Origin: Gavia stellata
Lineage: Eukaryota; Chordata; Aves; Gaviiformes; Gaviidae
Reading direction: 5' to 3'
DNA: 64,000 nucleotides
NCBI RefSeq assembly: GCF_030936135.1
Contig: NC_082596.1
Coordinates: 1,712,155-1,776,154 of the forward strand
Positions 44,166 through 55,136 of this stretch are shown here, piece after piece. The notes under the pieces were generated by a model, which saw nothing but the letters and a program-made list of their open reading frames with translations, was not told where the DNA came from and did not search any database. Within the stretch, counting starts at the first letter, position 1. Each line of letters starts with the position of its first letter. The translations under genes were made by a program, and so were the position numbers.

Positions 44166-45114
44166 GGGAGTTTCAGCTTTTCTTAAAATAAAATTAAAAA
44201 AACCAACTTGGAATAAAAGGTCTCTGGTCTTCATACTTGCAAGGACAGCATCCGGCCCGGGAGCTGATGTAAGCGGCTTCATTGCCACCTGCCTCTGCCT
44301 GCAGGCAGCCTGCCCCAGCCATCTCCACAGGCAGCTGCCTGTCGCAGGCATCTTGTCGGGATGCTGTTCCCGAGACGGTGAGTGCCACCAGATGTTAGGG
44401 GACGGAGCGACTCTTTGCTCTGGAGACCTTATGGGATGGGAGGACGGCACCCATGCTGAGCATCCCAGTGCCAGCCTTGCCCCCGTGCCGTATCGTCCCC
44501 CCAGGAGCTACGTGGTGCGTGAGTCCATGCACACACGCTCGCTCCCGCCGGCTTTGCTGGCTCCAGGTCTCCTTGCGAGGAGCTGCCGAGTCAGCAGCCT
44601 GCACATCTGCAGCGCGGGATCCACCGGAGGACGATATTAATCAGTGTTTTTCTCCCGGACTTTGGCAGCTTCCCTGTGCTCGCAGCTGGGTGTGCGCCCT
44701 GGGAAATAAGCTCCAGCAGTTCCCCCCTTGACTGCTGGAGGGTGCACCCTGTCCCCAGGCGCTTTTGGGGCTGTGGGGACAGATGTGTCCCCCTCCAGCA
44801 GGCGAGCTGGAGGGCGGGAAGATGTCACTTACGCACTGGTAAGAGGGGCTGTGGCCCTGCCACCCCTCCCCAGGCACAAAGCTTAGTCTCTATCCCTTCT
44901 CATATACGTTGGTGCTCCTTGGAGCATCTTTGGACATTATCTCTGCCGAGGAGAGCATCCTGCACAGCACTTGGTGCTGGACCAAGCAGCATCGTCAGGG
45001 TCCCAAACCCTCCCCACGATGCTCGGAGAGGGGAATAAGGTGTTACGGGGCATGGGAGACTCATTAGGATGGGGGTACCCACGCTGCTGGCTGCACCCAG
45101 CTCCAAGAGCGGGG

Positions 45115-45265
45115 TCGCAAATGGCATGTGCTGCTCCGCTGTGCTCTTGCGCCGTAATCGTCCGGAAGCTGGATGAAGCCACGTGGATAATTAGGATAAT
45201 GCACTGTATTAACGCAGCACTTCCCCGCCAAGGCAGCGCTGAGCTCTTTATGGGCATTAATGAAT
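45115..45265. promoter_or_regulatory. Candidate conserved non-coding element
   Basis: Holds CGTAATCGTCCGG, a CACGTG E-box, GATAATTAGGATAATGC, TATTAACGC and GGCATTAATGAATG within 150 bases. No repeat or coding frame. Composition and motif density only. Confidence 0.35.
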
Positions 45266-45847
45266 GTAGCCTCGGTGGGAACGGGTGGGAGGGGTGGAGG
45301 AGAATCTTTTCCCAATAAGGACCTCTAACCCCATTCTTGGAGAAGAATGTTTCCCAGTGCCTCAGTTTCCCTGGCTGCAAATGTGTGTGGGGGCTGTGCC
45401 TTGGCCCATCTAGCTGAGGGTTATATTACATTGTCCAAGAGACTTTCGGGGCAGGGACTGCTGTGCGCATGTGCTTTCAACCCTGTTTTCCATCACCTGG
45501 ACTTCCAACCTCTTTTCCCATACCTTCATCCCCGTGGCTGTGGTTAGGGGGAGGCAGTGCTGCTGGGGAAGATGGGGGAAACGGGATGCGGGAATGCTGG
45601 GGAACTGCCACCCCACGGGCTTGGGGACACTTCAGTGGCAGTCGGTGAGGTCAGGGTGGGTTTACTCAACCCTTGCTGGCCCCTACACGTTTTGTTTTTG
45701 AGCTGTGCTCCCTTCCCCATGGGCATTAGCTCTCCATGGGGGGTTAGAAGCAGGAGGGGTGCAAGGGGGGGTGGCTCAGCGCAGGCTGCAGCTCGCTCAG
45801 GATTGCTTTGTGTTGTGGTGTAATCAGCACTCACTTATTCTCTTTGA

Positions 45848-45869
45848 TTTTTTTTTTTTTTTTTTTTTT
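45848..45869. repeat. Poly(T) run of 22
   Basis: Uninterrupted T run, 22 bases. Possible reverse-strand tail of a retrocopy, but no recognisable copy adjoins it. Confidence 0.95.
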
Positions 45870-46409
45870 GCTCCTTGTTGTTGTTGCTATTTTTCATGTT
45901 TCCACTGTGTAGGCAGTTTTCTCCCCCCATCCCTCCCCGGCTCCCCCTTCTCTTCTGATATACCAGAAACCTGAGACCAGGAATCATTTGGGTTGCAAAG
46001 GTCTGTTAGTGGGTCACCGGTCTCCTGCTGTGGCATCTTCCAGCCACCGCTTCCAAGCTGTTAACCCTACCTAAGCCACAAGAGCAATCCTCCACGCATC
46101 CCCCTTGCCCCTATACAGCTCTTTGTGCAAAAATCCCCAGCAAGCCTGAATTCCCCCAGCAGAAGGGTCAGAAAAGACCACTTTGGGGGACTTTGGGCTG
46201 GAGAAAATGGCTTTGTGGCCTTTGAGTGGCCAGACTAGAGATGCTGGATGCTCTGCTGGGAGGTGGCCAGGGGATTCATTGCCCTTTTAGGGATTTGGGG
46301 TAACGTGGCTGCAGTAGCTGTGGGGGGGACGGGCGTGGGACAGGACGTTGGAGGATGCTAGGGTAGGTTTGCGGGTAGCACGGCACTATGGGGACAGACT
46401 ATTTGGTAG

Positions 46410-46698
46410 GGCCTGGTGTGATAAGACAAAGGGTAATGGTTCTAAACTAAAAGAGGGTAGATTCAGATTAGGTTTAAGGAAGAAGTTTTTTACGATGGGG
46501 GTGGTGAAACACTGGCCCAGGTTGCCCAAAGAGGTGGTAGATGCCCCATCCCTGGAAACATCCCAGGTCAGGTTGGACGGGGCTCTGAGCAACCTGATCT
46601 GGTTGGAGATGTCCCTGCTCATGGCAGGGGGGTTGGACTGGATGACCTTTAAAGGTCCCTTCCAACCCAAACCATTCGATGATTCTGTGATTCGATGG
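46410..46698 (+). mobile_element. CR1 LINE 3' end (plus strand, older subfamily)
   Basis: The end of ORF2 in the 'FKLEEGRFRLGLRKKFFTMGVV..W.RLPKEVVDAPSLE' form and the 3'UTR 'GGGGGGTTGGACTGGATGACC' with tail GATGATTCTGTGATTCGATG. It shares its subfamily type with the copies at 3675 and 8895 and differs from those at 18140 and 52812. Confidence 0.9.
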
Positions 46699-46699
46699 G

Positions 46700-47950
46700 G
46701 GAAGCCAGAGCAACAGGGCAACAAGGTACTCTGGGGCTTTGGGTAGGGTTTTAAGCACTGAGGTACTCTTGGATATGGGGGGGCATTGGGACTTTCATGG
46801 CAACAGGGTGGGATTGTCTTATGGAGGCATGGTGATGCTGTGGGCCACAGATCCTCCTGGGATGCTGGGGCCAGACTCGTGGACACCGAAACGTTGGGGG
46901 ACATTGGAGCAGGATTTGGGACAGAAGTCTTTTCAGGGACAGGGGCGGAGGTGTGAGCAGCTGGGCAGCACCGTGGGCAGGGAGGTGTTTGGGGATAGCA
47001 GGATTAGACCTGATGGCCCATGGGACAGCAGGTGGGATTTGGGGCACCACAGTAATCTAGGATGGGGGGTGGGGGGGGATGATAGGTGCACTGTTGTTAT
47101 CAGATATTGGAGAAGAAGGGCTAGGAGAGAGAGCTACATTATTTTCCATCTGGATCAAGTGAAAATGGCCCATAGAATATTAGAAACAAAAGTAAGGGAA
47201 AGAAAATACAGAGTCTTGTTTCCTTGATGGCGAGTCCTAGAAAAGGATCAGATTCGACCTCTTCAGTGCAGGGCAGAGGCTGAAGGGCTTTTCCATGCCA
47301 GACCCTGTGTGAAGGGGATGCACCATACCCGATGCATGCTCACAGGTGGCCTGGGCAGCACTGGGAGGCTCTCCTTCTCCGGGCTGCACCCTTCCTGAGT
47401 GCTGTTATGGGAGAACAGGGCATTCTGCTATTTCTTTGCTTCATCCATGCACTGGCAGAGAGAGGAGGGGGCGATCCATTTGCTCCTCTCAGCTGACCAT
47501 GAGATCTCGATTTCTGCATGGCAGCTTGGGTTTGCTCACCGGGGTTACTGGCTTTGCTCTCCTGTTGCTGTGCTTCCTTCACAGACCATCCCATAGGGAG
47601 AGTCTGGACACCTCCACCGTGCCCCTTAGTCCTTTTTGGGGTGCGGGACCCCACCCATCATGCTGAGGGCTGTCCCAACTGCATAGAGCAGGTTTCTGGT
47701 AGAGCCCATGTAGGAGCACAGTCTCTGGCTCCTGGATGTTGTTTTGGTGTTGCCTGGTCTGGCTGGTCCATGGGTCTGATATGGGGGTGAGAAATCATGT
47801 CCAGCACAGAGAGAGAGCATCAGGATCCTACAGCATGCAAGTTCAGCTGCGGATGGAAAACAGTGAGCTGGGTTCACGTAGCCATGCTAACATCAGTGTG
47901 GTGGGGCTGTCAGCCACCACGTCCATCGCCTGTCCCTGCTGAGCTGCTCT
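46700..47950. other. Intergenic gap
   Basis: Nothing recognisable. Open frames on both strands lack family features. Confidence 0.6.
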
Positions 47951-47954
47951 TGTC

Positions 47955-48180
47955 CCACAGTCACAGAATCACAGAATCATTAAGGTTGGAAAAGACCTGT
48001 AAGATCATCAAGTCCAACCATGAACCCAACACCACCATGCCCACTAAACCATGTCCCACAGAGCCAAGTCTACACGTTTTTGAACCCCTCCAGGGATGGT
48101 GACTCTGCCACCTCCCTGGGCAGCCTGTTCCAGTGCTTCACCACTCTCTCAGTAAAGAACTTTTTCCTAATCCAGCATCT
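47955..48180 (-). mobile_element. CR1 LINE 3' end (minus strand)
   Basis: Begins with TCACAGAATCACAGAATCAT (antisense tail), then the antisense 3'UTR and ORF2 end, 'CACCACTCTCTCAGTAAAGA'. Truncated after about 225 bases. Confidence 0.93.
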
Positions 48181-48392
48181 CCTCCAGCCTGTGGAGGAAA
48201 GCACTTGCCCTGGAGGTTTGCCACCACTCCCTAAAGGGAGGGGCTGCTAAGGAGGGTTAGCACCATAAAGATATGAAGGTGACTTTGCAAAGGCAAAAAC
48301 CTAATTCATCATGGGTAAAAACAGCCTGAATGTTCTTCCAGTATTTGGGGAGGTGTGTGCTTCTCTCCCTGCTTGCTTGTCACTTGAGGCTA

Positions 48393-48505
48393 TCACAGAA
48401 TCACTAAGGTTGGAAAAGACCTGTAAGATCATCAAGTCCAACCATCAACTAGCACCACCATGCCCATTAAACCATGTCCTGCAATGCCACGTCCACACGT
48501 TCCAT
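48393..48505 (-). mobile_element. CR1 LINE 3' terminus (minus strand)
   Basis: ATCACAGAATCACTAAGG, TGTAAGATCATCAAGTCC and the following 3'UTR words. Only about 113 bases, a very short 5'-truncated insertion. Confidence 0.9.
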
Positions 48506-50024
48506 AAAAGGAACACTCAATCTCAACCTTTTTGATCTTTTCCCAAAAATTCATCGGGGGATGCAGAATAGCGGATCAGCTCCTAAGTGCTGCATCAAGA
48601 AAGTTGCAGTTTAAACAGATTTTCGCGTTTGTTTTCCTTCTCATGGTGAGTGGGGTGTTTGAGTTAAATAGTGTTGACTAAAACCAATGCGGAGCTGTTA
48701 GCTGTGCGAACACACATCACTGGCCCTTGCTCCACGCTCCTTGATGGCATCTTTCCCTTTTGCATAGTCCCCGGTTAACCACCCATGCTTCCAGAAAATT
48801 AAAAAAAATCCCCGAAGGTTTAGAACAAGGCAGAATTACTGATGTGATAAACAAATGGGGATAAAATGATATGAGATGAATCCCAAAGCCTCTTTAGCCA
48901 CCACGGATAAGATATCCAATTTTCAGGCTTCTCTAGCCCAGGTCGTGAAGCAAGCAGAGGTGCAGGAACAGTTCTCATGACTGAATATTTGCTGATGGTT
49001 TTAAAAACAGCCACTGTTTACGCAGAAGACTCCTCTGCACCTCATGGTGACACATGCATCGTGTGGTTAAAGAGTCCCTGGTTGCCAGGGTTGTCAGTCA
49101 GGCGTCTTCTAATGGTGCTAAATTCACTTAAAAAAAAAAAAAATACCCACAAAGAAGAAATATTTAAGCAACCAAAACAAAACCTGGCCAAGATCCATAA
49201 AGCAAAGAGCTGAGCAAATTGGGGCAATTGTCAAGGGAGGTCAAATCTGTTGCCTGTCAAGGCTGGCAGTTTCCTCTAGAAAGGACTTGATGTAAATCAT
49301 CTCCCCGTAACATGTGTGGTATCCAGGGGCAGCTCTGGTTTCCTAATGCGCATTGTTTCTGTGGGGCGAGTTTTGCATACGCAGCCGAGGCCGATTTTAC
49401 ATCACACTGAGCATTTAGCACCGACTCGCGGCTGCTCCTCTCCTGTTGTCTTTCCCAGTCGTGTTTTGATTCGCTTTGATTGCACTGGGGTTGCAGTCAG
49501 GGTGATCTTTCCCGGCAGTGTGGGAGCAAGGGCTGGCAGCACAGGAGATGGGTTTAACATCTTGCTCTGCATCCAAGCGCCAGAGCAAGAAGCAACACAG
49601 GGATTAAAACCATCTCCGCCTCAAAAAGGAGCCACGTAGCTCCCAAAGGCACCTAAAACTTTCCCCAAGGGGCTGGGCTTTTGGCTACATCTCTGCTGCT
49701 AAGCTCAACAGGGCCACAGACCTCTGGTCCTGATGGTGACTGGCATGGCAGGGCTTGTGTCCAACCAGCCAAAGTCAGCTGCAGCGTGGGGTGGCCTCGT
49801 CCAACGTGCCTTTTAGTCCTGGTACCCAGGAATAGTCCCTGGCATGGTCTAATTGACTAGCCTTTGCATGTGCAGTTCTCTAAGCCTGCAGGAGGAGGTG
49901 GCCATGGGCCAGCATGTCTCCCATAACTCTTCCCGTTACGGTGATGGGTCCGGGGGAAGCATGGGGAGGTCTTGGGCGGAGGAAGGGTAAGCTGAGGTTT
50001 AAATTGAGCTTATCAGCCACGTTC
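48506..50024. other. Intergenic gap between CR1 copies
   Basis: No gene or clear element. A run of 13 A occurs near 49131-49143. Confidence 0.6.
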
Positions 50025-50128
50025 ATCACAGAATCGCAGAATCACTAAGGTTGGAAAAGACCTGTAAGATCATCAAGTCCAACCATCAACTACCACCACC
50101 ACGCCCTTTAAACCATGTCCCACAATGT
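50025..50128 (-). mobile_element. CR1 LINE 3' terminus (minus strand)
   Basis: Antisense tail ATCACAGAATCGCAGAATCA, then the standard 3'UTR words, ending at CCCACAATG. About 104 bases; the same endpoint family as the 48393 copy. Confidence 0.9.
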
Positions 50129-52811
50129 TGCTTTCTAACCCTGTTTCCATTGCAGTTTGCATCTTGCCCCAGCTTTTGAGCAAACCCTGAATGGTGTCTG
50201 GGAGAGTGGCAAAGCCCAGCGGTGCAGAGGGGAGGTCCAATCCTGCATGGTCCAAAGCATCTTCCTCTTATCCCCCAAGGTCTCTTCTAATGCTGTGTCA
50301 GCAGGGCTGAGACAAAGGGTGCTCAGCACCCCGGCGCATGGATGCAGCTCTTGGTGCCTCTTGACCTTTGGGTTTCCAGGGCTGTTTTTTGGGATGTGCT
50401 CACTGCTGTTTCATTCCTGTTGTGTCTATTGTGTCTTTTCCTCCATGAAATAATTAACAGTGGTTTTTGTGTTGCTTCCAAGCCCACTTCTTTCCCGCTT
50501 CCCAACCTCCCACATCCTTGCCTATATGAAATGCTGTCAGAGCTCTCAACAGCTGCCCTGAGTGAGGCATTTAAAATGAAAGCGCCCGAGTCGGTGTGCT
50601 CCATTAAAATCCACTGGAAGCTGCTTGTGGTACCAGGGATGCATCTTAATACAGGTGATTTCAGGAAGCCAATGCAAGAGGAGGTGTGTCCTATGGAGAG
50701 TGAGCAAGAAGTCTTCAGAGCTTCTGTCTCACTACTGGCGATGCGTGCGTGGAGGCTGACTTTGCAGCGGCAAACAAGCCACACAGAAATCAAAGCAAGG
50801 ACCCCACAGATCCCAAATTCCTCACTCTCCCAAGCTGATCTTGCTTTCCTGGCAGGAGGATTAGGATGGAGATGCTGAAGGTGGATTTGCTGGAGGTCCA
50901 GTTGCAATGCCTGGTGCTGTGGTTGAAGAGTTATGGGAGATGGCAGGGGTGAAGGGCACATTCCATCCTTCCTCCCTTGTGTGGGCAATCATGCCCATGA
51001 GGCTGTGTGCTGCCTCTCATACATTTGGGGCTTTCCCTGCCCATCTGGGAAGTGCAAGACTTGCTGTTCCTGGGCAGTTTGGCAGAGGCTAAGCCATGGG
51101 CGCACACTACCACAAGAGATAAGCCAGTGATGGAGGTAAAAAAATTGTGACTGTGCCATCAATTGAATAAGAAGAAAGCTGCTTGAGGTGAAGAAAATTA
51201 AAGCCATTAAAAGTAGAAAAGAGCAATCAAGCCTCAACTTAAATTTCCTCCTTTCTTTCCTGCTTGCAGAGCTGAAGGAGACCCAGGCTTGCAGGGTGGA
51301 TGCGTTACACTCAGACGACACTGCCTGGTTGGTGGTCAGGTACCGCAGGTTTCATCCGATGAAACATGAGCATCTTCCCTTGGACCAGGCAGCTTCAGTC
51401 ACTCTATCATCACCGGAGAGAGTCACTGGAGGTTCATTCAATCTAAAGTAAATGCCTATGTTTGTTTGGATGAACACACCACAAAAATGCTGGCTTTTCT
51501 CTCTGGACTATGAATGAAGCCATAGGTACGCGGCTCAGATGGAGACATGTACAATGGAGACATCTAAGTTTAGGGGAGATGTTAATGCTTTTTGCTGGGC
51601 CCTGGTTGTCAGTCCTATCCAGCTTTGGTGGACATAATATCACATCTGCAGACCATGTTTCAATGACCTGCAGATGTATCTCAGGACCTCAGAGCTGAGG
51701 GCCAAGCAGTTTTGCAGGGCAGGAAAATTATTCCCTGCTCAGCTCTGCTTGTTCATTGCTCTAAACTAGCTCTTTGGCTCTCAAATCCTTTGAGCCCTGC
51801 AGTGCGCTGCCTGTTGAATGAACCAAACTGCCATATCACTCTTCCTCTGGGTCAAGGTGGTCCTCAAGATGCTCCAATACTACAGTAACAATGCCCATGA
51901 ATACCTAAGATGGGGGGTAGCTAATCGCTGCTGTAGGTGTGGTGGGCCAACCATAACTTCATAGTTGTCCTGTGCAGCCTTATGGTCCTGAGAAGGCTCC
52001 AACGGTTTGGTACTTCACCAAGACTAGTGATGTGTGGGGTCTGTTTGCAGTAATATTGCCCTGTGATGGCTGCTGTGGGTAGAGCGATGCTGTGGAAATG
52101 CTGTGACCCCCCCCAGAAGTAGGTTTGCAGGGCCATTGGCACGTGTCATTGTTCAGAGCTTGGGACTGTCTCCTGGAGGATGTCACCAGAGCAGTTAGTG
52201 CCCTTGAGGTCTGCGCTGGAGAAGGCTGGGGCTGTGTGAGGTTAGATGGCAGGGGAGATATGGGCATCCCTTGGGGTGAGAGGAAGAGAAAGAGAAGGTG
52301 TTGGTACGGGAAGGGAGAGAGCAGCACGATCCCTTTGCTCATGAAATGAAGGAGTGAAGTCTTTGAAAGCCCTTTGCAGGCCATTTCCTCCATGCCCATT
52401 TCGGGAGCACATACAAAGGCATGACGGTGGGAGCAGCGCCCAGGGCTGAGGCCACCATGCTGGCTGCCTCTCCATCCTGATTATTTCATAAGGCAAAGCA
52501 AACTACCAGGCATTTGAAATGCTCCAGTACAGTGGCCAAGGAGCTGTGAAGCATTAACACTGATGAGAGGTTTGTCTTGATTAATTCTTTATTATTTTCT
52601 TTCCGGACAGCAGTGGGTTTGTAGTGACAGTCAAGCAGGAGCTGAGGTCATTCAAGTGCCAAGGAGACTGACATGCTGGACAAGTCCCTGAAGCCCTTGT
52701 GCTGTTCATGTGGAGGAAACATCTCCAGCAGCTAGGGCATCTTTTGCCTTCTCCTCCTCTCTCGGTCTCTCTGCTGAGGTTGCCAATGGGGCTGCTGTTC
52801 ATGACCTGCCC
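50129..52811. other. Intergenic gap
   Basis: Overlapping open frames of 221 codons (minus, 50988-50323) and 178 codons (plus, 50342-50878) occur here. Neither shows a recognisable domain, signal peptide or splice context, and each is the shadow of the other. No other feature is supported. Confidence 0.5.
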
Positions 52812-54456
52812 CAGCACAGAATCACAGAATCACTACGGTTGGAAAAGACCTGTAAGATCATCAAGTCCAACCTGGGAAGAAAAAAAAAAAAAACAAAAAA
52901 AACCCACACACCACAAAAAAACAACAAAAAACAAAAAAACCCCCCACAAACAACCCACGCAAGCCAACCACCACACAACAACAACAAGGCACAACACACC
53001 AAAAACCAACCCACCCAACACCACACAGCACCATGTCCATCAAGCTACATCCCACAATGCCACATCCACACGCTCCTTGAATACCTCCAGGGAGGGTGAC
53101 TCTACCACCTCCCTGGGCAGCCTATTCCAATGTTTCACTACTCTCTCAGTAAAGAACTTTTTCCTAATATCTAGCCTGAACCTCCCCTGGCGCAACTTGA
53201 GGCCATTTCCTCTAGTCCTGTCACTAGTCACTTGGGAGAAGAGACCAACACCCACCTCTCTGCAACCCCCCTTCAGGTAGTTGTAGAGAGCGATAAGGTC
53301 TCCCCTCAGCCTCCTCTTCTCCAGGCTGAACAACCCCAGCTCCCTCAGCCGCTCCTCATCAGACTTGTGCTCCAGACCCCTCACCAGCTTTGTCGCCCTT
53401 CTCTGGACACACTCCATCACCTCAATGTCTTTCTTGTAGTGAGGGGCCCAAAACTGAACACAGTATTCGAGGTGCGGCCTCACCAGCGCCGAGTACAGAG
53501 GCATGATCACCTCCCTGCTCCTGCTGGCCACACCATTTCTGATACAGGCCAGGATGCCGTTGGCCTTCTTGGCCACCTGGGCACACTGCTGGCTCATCTT
53601 CAGCCGGGTGTCGATCAACACCCCCAGGTCCTTTTCTGCGGGGGAGCTTTCCAGCCACTCGTCCCCAAGCCTGTAGCGTTGCCTGGGGTTGTTGTGGCCA
53701 AAGTGTAGAACCCGGCACTTGGCCTTATTGAACTTCATCCGGTTGGTCTCAGCCCATCGATCCAGCCTGTCCAGATCCCTCTGCAGAGCCTTCCTACCCT
53801 CAAGCAGATCAACACTCCCTCCCAACTTGGTGTCATCTGCAAACTTGCTGAGGGTGCACTCTATCCCCTCATCCAGATCATCAATGAAGACATTAAACAA
53901 GACCGGTCCCAAAACTGAGCCCTGGGGGACTCTGCTTGTGACTGGCCGCCAGCTGGATTTCACCCCATTCACTACAACTCTCTGGGCTCGGCCATCCAGC
54001 CAGTTTTTCACCCAGCGAAGAGTGTACCTGTCTAAACCACGGGCCGCCAGCTTCTCTAGGAGAATACTGTGGGGAACAGTGTCAAAGGCTTTGCTGAAGT
54101 CCAGGTAGACAACATCAACAGCCTTCCCCTCATCCACTAGGCGGGTCACCTGGTCATAGAAGGAGATCAGGTTGGTCAAGCAGGACCTGCCTTTCATGAA
54201 CCCGTGCTGGCTTGGCCTGATCCCTTGGGTATCCTGCACGTGTCCCGTGAGCGCCCTCAAGATGAGCCTCTCCATAACCTTCCCCGGCACCGAGGTCAGG
54301 CTGACAGGCCTGTAGTTCCCCGGATCCTCCTTCCGACCCTTCTTGTAGATGGGCGTCACGTTGGCAAGCCTCCAGTCATCCGGGACCTCCCCCGTTGACC
54401 AGGACTGTTGATAAATGATGGAGAGTGGCTTGGCAAGCTCCTCCGCCAGCTCCCTT
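52812..54456 (-). mobile_element. CR1 LINE, young 5'-truncated copy with open RT frame
   Basis: The minus strand is open from the 5' break (about 54456) to a TGA at 53040-53042, about 470 codons of ORF2. It covers the reverse-transcriptase core: the 'NYRPVSLTS' segment, motif A '[11 protein letters not shown]', motif B '[12 protein letters not shown]', the catalytic FADD of motif C, then the thumb and C-terminal region ending VALWDVA. The 5' part of ORF2 (endonuclease) and ORF1 are missing, so it cannot move by itself. The absence of stops or frameshifts marks it as a recent insertion. Its 3'UTR carries an unusual G/T-rich expansion. Confidence 0.95.
52874..53032 (-). repeat. G/T-rich low-complexity expansion in CR1 3'UTR
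   Basis: On the + strand about 160 bases are almost only A and C (A14 followed by irregular AAC, CCA and ACA words). Other copies have roughly 15-40 bases of ordinary 3'UTR between the same flanking words. On the CR1 sense strand it is a G/T polymer. It begins just after the ORF2 stop. Confidence 0.9.
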
Positions 54457-54603
54457 CATGGGGACATGTCGGTGAGTGTGCCATTTCATGCTCCGGCTAA
54501 ATTGTGATGATGGTGTCTAAAAGCAGCCATGACGCATCCTTTCTGTCCTAGCTATGTGGTCCTGCCTAGACCCTTGGACCAGCAGTGACCATCCTCTGAG
54601 CCC

Positions 54604-55136
54604 CTGTATTCGGCGCTGGTGAGGCCGCACCTCAAATCCTGTGTTCAGTTTTGGGCTCCTCACTACAAGAAGGACATTGAGGTGCTGGAGCATGTCCAGA
54701 GAAGGGCGATGAAGCTGGTGAGGGGTCTGGAGCACAAGTCTGATGAGGAGCGGCTGAGGGAGCTGGGGTTGTTCAGTCTGGAGAAGAGGAGGCTGAGGGG
54801 AGACCTCATCACTCTCTACAATTACCTGAAAGGAGGTTGCATAGAGGTGGGTGTTGGTCTCTTCTCCCAAGTGACAAGCAACAGGACAAGAGGAAATGGC
54901 CTCAGTTGTGCCAGGGAAGGTTCAGGCTGGATATTAGGAAAAATTTCTTTCCTGAGAGAGTGGTGAAACACTGGAATAAGCTGCCCAGGGAAGTGGTGGA
55001 GTCACCATCACTGGAGGTGTTCAAGGAACATGTGGACGTGGCATTGTGGGACATGGTTTAGTGGGCATGGTGGTGTTGGGTTGGTGGTTGGACTTGATGA
55101 TCTTACAGGTCTTTTCCAACCTTAGTGATTCTGTGA
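54604..55136 (+). mobile_element. CR1 LINE 3' portion (plus strand), opposite to neighbour
   Basis: From 'TATTCGGCGCTGGTGAGGCC' through the ORF2 C-terminus (with one frameshift near 54905) and the 3'UTR to the tail CTTAGTGATTCTGTGA. Same subfamily as the 52812-54456 copy but in the opposite orientation, 148 bases away from its 5' end. Confidence 0.95.

Noticed and set aside
50323..50988. 221-codon minus and 178-codon plus frames overlapping
   Set aside because: No recognisable domain, no splice or promoter context, and open on both strands at once.
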